DNA of 64,000 nucleotides from Geosiphon pyriformis. Its lineage: Eukaryota; Glomeromycota; Glomeromycetes; Archaeosporales; Geosiphonaceae. Location of the stretch: the NCBI GenBank assembly GCA_016748015.1, contig JAAOMT010000570.1:713253-777252 (forward strand), in the 5' to 3' direction. The position numbers and the translations under genes are program-made. Under the pieces are notes generated by a model. It searched no databases. It was given only the letters and a program-made list of their open reading frames with translations, and was not told the origin of the DNA. This document shows, piece by piece, positions 22,857-32,579 of this stretch. Position 1 is the first letter of the stretch, and every line of letters begins with the position of its first letter.

Positions 22857-24767
22857 TGTTACCAGAGGTTTTTGGTCTCTTCTTAGCTCTTGTATGTTGG
22901 TTGTAATGCTGTTAATTCATGACTATGAGAAGTGTTTGAACCTCTGATAACTGAATTTATCTTCAAATTATTTCCTATAATTTGAACTGCTGGGCTTATA
23001 AGTGGAATGGCCAATTCTGTGCCAGTTATTTTGTATAGTTACGTTGTAGTAAACGTTGTTACTCATAAAATATAGAAAGTATATTAGCATATAAATTAGC
23101 CAATCATAGGTAGACATAGTAAATGTGGAATTCCAAGATTCCTCTCAAAAGAATTGCAGGATTCCAGAAATTGCAGAATTTTCACACAAGGAATTACAGG
23201 ATTCCAGAATTCCAGGATTCCTCTCAAAAGAATTGCAGAATTCCAGGAATTCCAGAATTCCTGACATGAAAAATTGAGGAATTGAGGAATCTTAAATACA
23301 TATATATAGCAGTAATATCAGAAGTTAGAAAATTAGTCAATGAGACTTAGAGTCAATTGATTCGTGGAGTCAATTAGACTTATAGAATTAATTAGACTCG
23401 CAAAATCATAATTATTAAATACTCTTCCTTCAAAAAATAGAATACTATAACTTGAAGTGAAATCGCTCTCATATTAATGAAATTATCCATTATCTTCAAA
23501 TCCATGTTATTATCTACTACTTAACCTGCTGGCACAATAGCTCTTGATCACGGCTATTGACAAGACACTTATTTCTTATTTTATTTTCTTATTTCTTTAT
23601 TTTCTTTTATTTTCTTTATTTTATTTTCTTTTCTTTTGTTGTTCACTAAATTGATTAAAAGAATTAAGTGCTGAGTTATTGACGTCATGGATAGCCTGGT
23701 AAAAGACCCAGAAATAAGGGTAGAATTATATATTATCGGATAGCTTACCAGAAGGGCACAACTGCCAGAATAAATCTGGCCACCAAGCTAAGAAAGAAAT
23801 TGGGAAAACAACTTGAGAATACAACCACTATCAATCTTATTGAATCTCTGTTCATTATACAAAGGACTCAACCAAAACCTTCAGATAAAAATACCTTCAG
23901 ATATTACTAACAACATTATATCAATTGAGCACCAAGTTACGGGTTTGTTATTTGATTTGAGACCCCAAATAATCATCTGTAACAATGTCAACTCTTTTCC
24001 AGGAATTGCTCATCTGGAAGCTCACTAAAAATGTGTAGTTACTTTGCTGTGAAAGTTAACTCTTCTACAGGAATCTCATCTGTAGGCTACCCTAATAATT
24101 GTAATAAGAAAAATAAAAGAAAAATAAAAGAAATGTAAAAGAAATAGAATTTTATCAAGGGAAACGTTTTTCTATCCAGGCCTGAAGTCACTAACAGTTT
24201 TATTGAAATTAGTAGCTAATTAATTTCAAAACTGTTTTAGTAGGAATTGGTTAATTTCACAAGGGAAAATGATTAAGGATTTGATTTTTCGAATTATTTG
24301 ATATTTATTTTGTTTTTTGTGTGTGTAAAGGATAATTCTAATTGTTAAATCTAAAGTAAGATACATTTTTTTGAAGAGAGAAGCTCTTCTTTTATACAAC
24401 TTGTTGTAACACTATTCTATAAACTTGAACTTTGTTCTTTTCTACAATTTCATTGAACTAAGACTACATTTCAGCAAACTACAAGTTATTTCTGTAAACT
24501 ATTAGATATTTCGGTGAACTATCAATTATTTTGGCAAATTTCTACAAATTTTGGCAAACTTTTTGAATGTTACATAATTCGGGATATTGCATGATTGATC
24601 ATTGCAATTAGGTTACATTTGTGTTATATACAAATTGGGTTATTAATTAAATGATAATTTCGGATATTTTGCTAATGTAATAAGTAATAATTTGAAATGC
24701 TAATTAATAATAAGAATTATAAGGGTAATTTCATGCTAAACAATATCTCTAATTTTGTCTGGTAACA
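22857..24767 (-). repeat. 5' LTR of element A, split
   Basis: The LTR occupies 22857-23056 and 23985-24767 (983 bp in total). Its ends are TGTTACCAG and CTGGTAACA. The gap is filled by a solo family-B LTR. Confidence 0.9.
23057..23984 (+). repeat. Solo family-B LTR nested in the A LTR
   Basis: This 928-bp solo LTR runs from TGTTACTC to CTGTAACA, the reverse complement orientation of the B1 and B2 LTRs. It is flanked by ACGT on the left and ATGT on the right, a 4-bp target duplication with one C/T change. No internal B sequence is present, so it is the product of LTR-LTR recombination. The plus-strand ORF 23813-24028 is not a gene. Confidence 0.9.
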
Positions 24768-25320
24768 TCAGCAACGGATTCTGCATCCGCTTTTTGAATT
24801 GTTTTTGCCTCTGGCCATTTAGTGAGATAGTCCATGGCTACTGCTATGTACCTGTTTCCTCTACTGGTGATTGTTAATGGTCTGACTAAATCAATTTCAA
24901 TATGGTTGAATGGTTGTTTCACTTTAATTGGTCTTAATGGTTTACTGGGTTTTGTACCTCCTCTTCATTGACAAGCATCACAATTTTGAACATATTGGAT
25001 GATGTCTGGATATATTGATGACCAATAGTATTTTTTTCTGGTTCTTTCCATGGTTGCTTCTTTGTGAAAGTGTCCTGCTGTTGGATTTGAGTGCATGTTG
25101 AATAATATTGTCTTTTTTTTTGGTTCTGTAATTACTCTAGTTGGTTGCTTTAGATCTTTTTTATTTTTCCGATAAAGTATATTTTGGTGAGTGATAAAAT
25201 ATTTTGATTGTTGTTTGATACTCTTTTGTTCCATTTGAGATAAATTCTCCTTGAACTGTTGAGTGTTTATATAATATTGCAGTTGTTGATATTTTTGTAT
25301 GTTCATCTTTTTGTTATATT
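24768..25320 (-). pseudogene. B2 integrase, truncated
   Basis: Bases 24965-25306 encode the N-terminal zinc region (FNMHSNPTAGHFHKEAT, CDACQ). After one stop comes the first catalytic block IEIDLVRPLTI with Asp intact, and AMDYLTKWPEAKTIQKADA. The rest of the catalytic core is absent because the A element's LTR begins at 24767. Confidence 0.85.
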
Positions 25321-25389
25321 TTTCGTTGGTATTGTTCTGGTTTTGTTATATTTTTGGGTTGAAATGTTCTTAAATTTGTTTTATTCATG

Positions 25390-26800
25390 ACAAACTATCA
25401 GCATTTCCATTGTCTTTTCTCTTTTTATAATGTATAGTATAATTATATGGTGTGAGTGCTATTTTCTATCTTGACTGTCTTCCATCTCTAAATTCTTGTT
25501 TTTGAAGTGATGTTAGTCCTTTGTAATTTGTGTATACTTCAAACTTCTGGCTCAAGTATTCTTTCCATTTCATGACTGCCCAGTATATTGCTAAGTGTTT
25601 TTGTTCCAGTATTCCATAGTTTTTTTCGGCTGGTGTTAAACCTCTACTGACATATGCTACTAGATGTTCTCTGCTGTCTAGTCTTTTTTGAGATAGTACT
25701 ACTCCCAATGCTTGACCAGATGCATCGGTGGTGATAATGAATGGTTTGCTGTGATCTGGATAGATCAGTACTGGAGCTTGAATAAGCTTTCTTTTCAGAA
25801 TATCAAAAGCTTCTTGCTGACTTTCTGTCCATTCATATTTTGTATTCTTGGTTTGTAGTTAGTTGAGTGGCTGTGCTATCTTGGAAAAGTTCTTGATAAA
25901 ACGTCAATAGTAGCTGGCGAATCCCAAGAATGATTTCAATTCTGTCATATTGGTCAGCACTAGAAAGTTCTTTACTATCTCTATTTTCTCTGGATCCATT
26001 TTGATGCCGTCTTTGCTGACTATGTATCCTAAGAATTTTAGTTCTGTCTTGCTGAAAAAACACTTTGTTGCATTTAACTTTAGTCCTGCTCTTCTTAGTC
26101 TTTCAAACACTTGTTGAAGATGATGAAGATGATCATCAAATGTTTTTGAGAATACATTGGTGTTGTCCAAGTATACAACTACTGATTTCCACAATAAGCC
26201 AGTATAAACAATTTCTATTAACCATTGGAAAGTGGCTGGTGTATTGGTTAAGCCAAATGGCATTACTTCAAATTCAAAATTCCCTTCTTTAGTGGTAAAT
26301 GCTGTCTTTTCTTTGTCAGTTGAATCCATGACTACTTGCCAGTAACCACTGTTCAGGTTTAATGTTGAAAACCATTTGTTTTCACTGAAAGCGTCAAATA
26401 ATTTTTGGATTCGTGGAATGGGGTAACTATCTCCACGAGTTACTCTATTGAGTTTTTTATAATCTACACAAAAGCAGATTTTCCTATTTTTTTTCTGGAC
26501 AAGTACCACTGGTGATAACCATGGGCTCATAGACGGCTGGATTAGCCCATTGTCAAGCATTTAATTGATCTCTTGATGAATGATTTCATGACTGGCTGGT
26601 GGTATCCTGTATGCTTGCTGTTTGATTGGCATTGTATCTCTAGTCTTGATTTAATGTTGGATAATGTCAGTTCTGCCAAATTTGTTTTCGCTGGCAAAGA
26701 TGTCATTGAAATTGTTGAGTAACCTCTTGAGCTGCATATGTTATAGTGGGTCCAGATTTCTCATGTTTATTTGTTCTAATTGTTTTGGTTGGAGCAAATA
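25390..26800 (-). pseudogene. B2 reverse transcriptase and RNase H
   Basis: The RT block 25904-26560 shows SMSPWLSPVVLVQKKN, CVDYKKLN, LNSGYWQVVMD, VMPFGLTNTPATFQWL and ATKCFFSKTELKFLGYIVSK. The catalytic box is YLDN instead of YLDD. RNase H (25466-25708) has GVVLSQKRLD and YVSRGLTPAEKNYG, and TNY where TDH is expected. There is a frameshift near 25.9 kb and a stop before 26560. It would have been the replication enzyme of family B. Confidence 0.85.
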
Positions 26801-26809
26801 ACATTTATT

Positions 26810-28174
26810 TCATCCATAGATTGTTTGTGATATGATGTCGACATATTCACAAAGTTGTGGAAAGTCTGGAATGGGGTTTGGGGTTTGGTCTTCTATTTCT
26901 GTGGTTAAATATCTGATAGTGGTTCCTCCTGGTATGTTGATGATATTGCCAGTGTTGTTGTAGATGGGAATTTTTATGCAGCTATAGCTTTTGGCTAGTA
27001 TGTGGAGATTGATCAGTCCAATCTCTCCTGATTCATAAAGGTTTGCTTCAGCCTCAAAAATCTGTTCTTGCTCCTTTTCCTTCCTTTCTATTGCTAGCAT
27101 GTACTGGCTATATGGTAGAATAGAAATAGCTTGACTGGTTGAAATAATTTCTTCTTGGCCAACAATTTCTTCTTCTGCCATATTAACTGATACATCTATT
27201 CTACCCATTGACCCAAATCCTTGTATCCCTCTTGCTGTTATTCTTAACTTTTCCCTATTTCCCACTGGTACTAACTGAGCTATCTTGACCAAAGATAAAA
27301 ATATTGCCTATGCTATCTTTTTGTTTGACTCTATTATATAGGTCTTTTCTGAGTTATTTTGTAGCATGATAATGATATTTCCTACATATCCTGCATCAAT
27401 TATTCCTCCTCTTATATTAATTCCTCTTTTTGCTAAACTACTCCAGAATGCTAGTTGAACCATTGTTGTTGCTGGAATTTCCAGCGCTATTTTCAGATTG
27501 ATGCAAGTGCATGAATGTGGTTCCAGTTTGATAGCATCTTTTCCTAGATATCTCAAGTCAAATTCAGCATTAGTATTATGTGCGCATTCTGACATAATAC
27601 CTTTATTATTATCACTGAACCATTTCAGCTCTTGTTTTTTGGTGAGATTAGAAAGTGCGATATATTGTTCATAATTTAAGTCGGAGTTTGAATCTGAGTT
27701 GATATCATTGTCATTGTTATTGCCATTTTGAACAGAGCTGGAACTGTTATTCTTATCATCATTATTGTCAGAGTTTGAATTGGGATTGAACGGTAATTCC
27801 GACTCCAATGTGCATTTGCTGATTGGTTCTTCCTCTTCAGGAATTATGTAAATCATGCGTGGTGGTAGATTGTAAATGAGGTCACAATTGTCACAATATT
27901 TAAAGTCATTGGGAATTAAACAATGGCAACACAGTCTTGTATTCAACTGTACTAGCCATTGTTTTTGCTCCTCTCTAATGGGTGCCAAGTTTTGGTAGTG
28001 TTCATGGAACTCTTCTGGTTCTAAGAAATTTATGACTGGCTCTGCATCCCAGTCAAGTTCAATGGGTTCTGGTGGGTTGTTTTTAATTGTTCTGATTTCT
28101 TTTGGTAACACGCCTTCAATTTTGGTGATTACCATTCTCCATAATTCATCATTGTCATGTGGACAACTGTCCAA
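26810..28174 (-). pseudogene. B2 dUTPase domain with acidic linker
   Basis: The piece 27308-28174 (288 aa) has a CCHCLIPNDFKYCDNC zinc-like block and a Ser/Asn/Asp-rich linker, then dUTPase motif 1 (NAEFDLRYLG, where the usual DAGFDL has Asn and Glu), motif 2 (FWSSLAKRG, Arg changed to Trp) and motif 3 (GGIIDAGYVGNI). The next piece (26810-27292) follows the motif 4 area with motif 5 (RGIQGFGSMGR) and a 100-residue connector to RT. The domain order matches family A. The substitutions in motifs 1 and 2 suggest that this copy is inactive. Confidence 0.85.
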
Positions 28175-28225
28175 TTACTGTACAGCTCTTTTCCAGGCAG
28201 CTTCTATTAGTGTCTCTTTCTTGAC

Positions 28226-28489
28226 TTAGTCACTGATAAGGATTGTGTATTGGCAGGAAATATTACACATTCCTCCTCTTCCAGGAATGTTGTTCCATAT
28301 TTCTTCATCAAGGAGAGTTTCTCTACAGGCTAAACATGGTGTATTATCCCATTTTCCCACTTGTTTTGGTCTTCCAAAGTGTTCAATGAGGCATGCGTGG
28401 CAATAGAACTTGGTTGCTGTCTGATATTCTTTGTTGTTGCCACAACATGCACTCATTGACAACAATTTCTTATCACAATCAACGCACAC
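28226..28489 (-). pseudogene. B2 Cys-rich domain
   Basis: The 87 residues contain CVDCDKKL, ACCGNN, FYCHACLIEHFG, CLACRETL and CNISCQYTILIS. The order and spacing match the element-A domain at 19671-20240, which supports a conserved zinc-binding module. It has no recognised family. A stop separates it from the dUTPase piece. Confidence 0.65.
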
Positions 28490-28854
28490 TAGTTTGGGTC
28501 AGCAATAGGTGAATTGTTGTGATATTGTGAGTTTGTTGGCAGTGGCTTTTTTTCTTTTACTTTTCCTTTCTCTTTGTTGCTTTCTTTCTCTTCCCAGCTT
28601 GGTGTTGGTTCTCTTTCATTGTTGTTGGTCCAAATTAGGTTGTTTGTTTCCCAGGTAAGTTTTTTTCTTTGCTTTCTCTTGGGATTGTCATCCCACAATA
28701 GTATTGGTGTTAGCTTGTAGTGGTCTTTGTTGTTGGTCCAAGCATTAATAGTGGTTCTACTGGTAGGTTTTTTTCCTTGTCTCTCTTTTTCATTGTTATC
28801 GTCATCCCAGGCAAGTATTGGTGGCAGTTCATTGTGATCGACATCGGCCCACAA
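28489..28854 (-). pseudogene. B2 Trp/acidic repeat linker
   Basis: This low-complexity segment repeats a pattern of Trp followed by acidic or Asn residues: ILAWDDDNNEK, INAWTNNKD, ILLWDDNPKRK, LIWTNNNE and PSWEEKE. It links the protease to the Cys-rich domain. Function unknown. Confidence 0.55.
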
Positions 28855-28869
28855 TACTTGGTACGCCTC

Positions 28870-29556
28870 TTAAGTAGGCTTTAGTTGTTCCTCTTTGAGA
28901 TCGATAAGCGGTGCTGATGTCATGACATTGTTAGGTTTAAAATGGCCACACATTGCCGGTACTTGTGTGTGCTGGCCATTTTGGCTGAACTGGAGCTCCT
29001 GTATGGTCCAGTCAAGGATGGCATTGTTTTTAGACAACCAATCATTGCTCACTAGTGCTTGGTATTGGGTTGCCTCCATTACCAAGACTTTGATGGGAGT
29101 AATGATGCTATTAACTTCAATTGGGAAGTTGTCAATTTCACCAATAGGCATTTTCGTGGCACCATTGGCAGTAATGATTCTAGCACTGGCAGTTCAATCA
29201 ACTTGGTGACCTAATTGATCCATGAGTTGTCATGTGATGATGGTGCCTGCTGAACCACTGTTAAGAATTAACTTGATGAAGTGGCCATCAACTTTCACAT
29301 CAGTGTACATGACAGTGATGGGTTTTTCTTCCAGAGCTGCTCTACTGAATAAGGGGACTGATGTAACTTCCTCGAATTCAAATGGAAAGATAACTGCTAA
29401 CAATTTGTTATTGGTAACAATTACTGGTGGAATGTTGTTGGTAAGTATTGTTGGTTGTTGATCGAGTTCTGGGTTGTTGGAGGTGATGTCTTCTGGGATA
29501 ACCAGGAGACTTAAATAGTTCTGGGAATTCAGGTTTTGGGTGGAACCAATACCCAA
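28870..29556 (-). pseudogene. B2 aspartic protease, active site changed
   Basis: This is a retropepsin-like sequence. The active-site loop reads LILNSGSAGTII, so the catalytic Asp is Asn (AAC in place of GAC, read at about 29250-29272). After a stop it continues with ITANGATKMPIGEIDNFPI and VMEATQYQALVSNDWLSKNN. Element A keeps DSGSAG at the same place. Confidence 0.85.
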
Positions 29557-29899
29557 ATCTCACTGATGAGATCCTGATTGTTGGCCTGATGAACTGGAGA
29601 TTGGTTGATAAATAACCATTGTTGATCTCCAGTTTTGGGTGATTCTGGATCTTGGGTTTCTTGACGTTATCATAACTGAGTTTTGATATGACGTTTGAAC
29701 TTGTTGGGGTTGATAAATTACTTAAAACTGTGACTGATAAATGACTTGTGACTGTGGTTGATAAATTGTTGGTGGCTGTGGCTGATAAATTGGCAGTTGA
29801 TATATTGTTGGCTAATAAATTGGTGGCTGCATCATAGGCAGGTAAGCGTTTTGATATTGTTCTTGATTGGATTGGTGATTTGGAGTCTGAAACTAGTGA

Positions 29900-31704
29900 T
29901 TAGGGTTTCAATAATGGTTTCCCGATCATGGGTTGCTATAAGTATGGCAGTTGGTTCTAATATGCCCTTGTTTACTATAGTTGTAGCAGACATGCGTTTT
30001 TGGCTGTCATGACTGATTAGTAGACAATCCTAGACATGATTGATTCTGGAAATGATTTGTGTTTCTTATATCATTACATTATTGGGGTGGCTGATAAATT
30101 GCATGATTGTTAGCTAAGTAGCTCTCTAATTTCTGATTGATGTTGTCACTAAATTGTTTTAGCTTGGAATCCAGGTCAAATGATCCATTCATTACTAAAT
30201 TCACAGCTTGGGCATGGTTAGCTTCTAACTTGGTGGCTTCAAAATCTCTGACATGAGTTACAGCAGTTGGGAGATCAACTGGATGCATTGGACATACTCG
30301 CTGGAGGATGCTACTGCACAATTCTCAGATAAATTGGTTCAAGATCTGTGGCACTGTAAAGTAGTCAGCTTGGATTGCCTGAATTTAGTGCAGATTTCTA
30401 TGAAAGCATCCCAAGTAAGTAGTAACTGCTTCTGTGTCTCTTTGTTTGATGGTGGTGAAAGTACTTGCCAAGTGGTTGATGCTGTTGTTATTACTAAAAT
30501 ACCTCAAAAATTCTAATTTAAAGGCATTAAAGTTTTGAGGTTTCTGGGCTAGACTGTAATACCAAGAGTCTGCCATGTCTTTAAGAAAATAGGGAATGAC
30601 TTGCATGGTTCTGGCATCATCCCAGTTATTGGTGGTGATTGCTTTGGCGACGTCATTGATCTAGACTTGAGCGTCGTTCTCTTTGCCAGTGAATTTCTTG
30701 AGTTTGGTTATTGATACATATGCCATTGGATCTAAGTTGGGTTGCAGTGGTTGTTGAAGTGGTACTAGTGGTTGTTGAATCTGCTGGTGTAGTTGTTGTG
30801 ATGGCTGGCCAATCAGTTCAACTGGTGGTGGATTAATGATGATAACAGGAGATAAGTCCAGTTGATTAATTAGATTGGAGTTCTGATTGTTCTGATTTGG
30901 CAGTGGTTGAATATTCAGAGTTTTGATTTCCAGGTTTTCCAAATTTAAATTTTGTTGGGTTTGAAAATTCAGTGTTTCAACTTCCGGGTTTTCAGTGATT
31001 AGGTTCTGGTAAGTAAATTCTTGATCTTCTGATTCTTCTTCTTTTTCTTCTTCTTCAGATAGTTTCCATGGGGTAGTGGTTCTAAAGTCCAGTTAAGGTG
31101 GTGGTGATCGAATTCCTAAGGGCATTGGTGATTGCAATTTAAATTCTTCAAAGTATTCACCATATGGTTCTAATAATTCTGTTTTCTTTTAATTACTTTG
31201 AAATGGAAATTGTTCAAATGCTGATGTCACGTTTGATGTGGATGCGTCTGTTAATAAAATGTTGATGGCACTTCTGGGTGTATAGTGATAAGATGGATTG
31301 GTTGGTGATTCAACCCTTGTCTTCTTCCAAATAAATAGTTGTATTTTTTTGGGAGTTACTGCTGGTGTTTGTAGTTTTTTTTTGTCTTTACTAGCATATG
31401 TAATCGGATATCTTTGTTGGGTGTGATGTTCAATTTCTTTGTTGATCTTAGTGATAATAGATGCAAAATTATGATTTGTTGGTAGGTTGGTGTTTTGAAT
31501 TAATTCTCTGTAGAAAGTTTCCCTTGCTGATTTCATATTCACTGGTGTTCTTAACAAAGAAGAAATTTTTTTATTAATGTAGAAATTAAAGACTGATTTG
31601 GCGGATATATGATTGGGATTTAATCTCAAGTGTTGACAATAGTATTGAAATAAGAATTTCGCAAATCCTAAATGGTTTGCTCCAATATTTTCTGATTTTA
31701 CCAC
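29900..31704 (-). pseudogene. B2 gag
   Basis: The N-terminal part at 31189-31704 (171 aa) starts MVKSENIGANHLGF. A Pro/Gln/Asn-rich segment lies at 30661-30942. The capsid-like part (30079-30660) has QVIPYFLKDMADSWYYSL and FNAFKLEFLRYFSNNN. The knuckle near 29955-29996 reads CYNYSKQGHIRTNC, so the second Cys is Tyr. The stretch 29580-29900 is Gln/Pro/Tyr-rich repeats. Several stops interrupt it. I recognise this Gag as abundant in Rhizophagus-type genomes. Confidence 0.85.
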
Positions 31705-31766
31705 TTTTGAATGGTGTTTGTTGGTATTGGTTTTCTGTAAGATTATACCTCACAAGAAGCACCAAA

Positions 31767-32579
31767 TGTTACAGGTGTTTCTTTGGGGTGTTGAATGAAT
31801 ACTAAATCCATAACTTGGTGCTCAAAAGCTATTCGCATTGTGGATAATATTTTTAAGTGGTTGGTATCTGAAGGTTTTCCAATGAGTCTTTTGTATAATG
31901 GACAGAAATTCAATAGTTGTTTTATCCATAGCTTCCCAGACTTGCAAGTCTGTCAATTCTTTTCTTAGCTTGGTGGCCGGCAATTCTCTGGTAAGTAATT
32001 TGTATCTTCTGTATGTGTCTTACCCACTTGCAGAGGTCTTTTACCAGGCAATCTTTGACATCAGTAACCAGCACTTTGAATCAATTGGTTAGTGCATAAT
32101 AACAAAATCAAAGAAACATAAAGAAAATAAAGAAATATAAGGAAATAAGCCAAGGCGATTTGCAAGTTAGTATCCCATCAATAGCTGTGATTAAAAGCTA
32201 TTGTTCCAGTGTAGTTAAGTATCAATTACTATTAACATAAAGGGTTGATAGTGAAGAATGGATTTGATATAGTGAATAATTATTTATTTGAGAATTGTGA
32301 GAACTAAGCTAAGAATTCTTGGTGTCCATTCTGTCTTTTCTGCCTTTAATGCTACTGTTATATATACATATCTGAGATTCCTCAATTTCTCAATTCTTTG
32401 TGACAGAAATCCTGGAATTCCTAGAATTCTGCAATTCCTGATGAGAGAATCCTGAAATTTCTGGAATCCTGCAATTCCTCTAAGAGGAATCTTAGAATTT
32501 CACATTTACTACGTCTACATCTGATTGGCTAATATCTACTGACTAATAATACTATATTTCCTATATTCTATGAGTAACA
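31767..32579 (-). repeat. 5' LTR of element B2
   Basis: This is an 813-bp LTR from TGTTACAG to GAGTAACA. It aligns with the B1 LTR and the solo LTR at 23057-23984. The termini TGTTAC...GTAACA are shared with family A. Confidence 0.9.

Larger units (their letters stand above)
13992..24767 (-). mobile_element. Ty3/gypsy family-A element, near full length
   Basis: The 3' LTR is at 13992-14973 and the 5' LTR at 22857-24767, where it is split by a 928-bp solo LTR. Without the insert the element is about 9.85 kb. The internal order on the minus strand is gag, zinc knuckle, protease, Cys-rich domain, dUTPase, RT, RNase H, integrase, ORF3. Most reading frames are long but carry scattered stops, and several catalytic residues are changed. 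The first internal bases after the 5' LTR (TTTGGTGCTCTCCCACG, 22840-22856) are the likely primer-binding site. No matching target duplication is seen: left flank GGCAG, right flank TCAGC. Confidence 0.9.
24768..32579 (-). mobile_element. Ty3/gypsy family-B element B2, 3' end missing
   Basis: The 5' LTR is at 31767-32579. On the minus strand there follow gag (29900-31704), protease (28870-29556), a Trp/acidic linker (28489-28854), a Cys-rich domain (28226-28489), an acidic linker and dUTPase (27195-28174), RT (25780-26800), RNase H (25390-25760) and integrase up to 24768. There the A element's LTR cuts it after ADAESVA. This is the best-preserved B copy, yet it has stops and altered active sites. 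The right flank is the gag of copy B3, so B2 jumped into an older relative. Confidence 0.9.
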
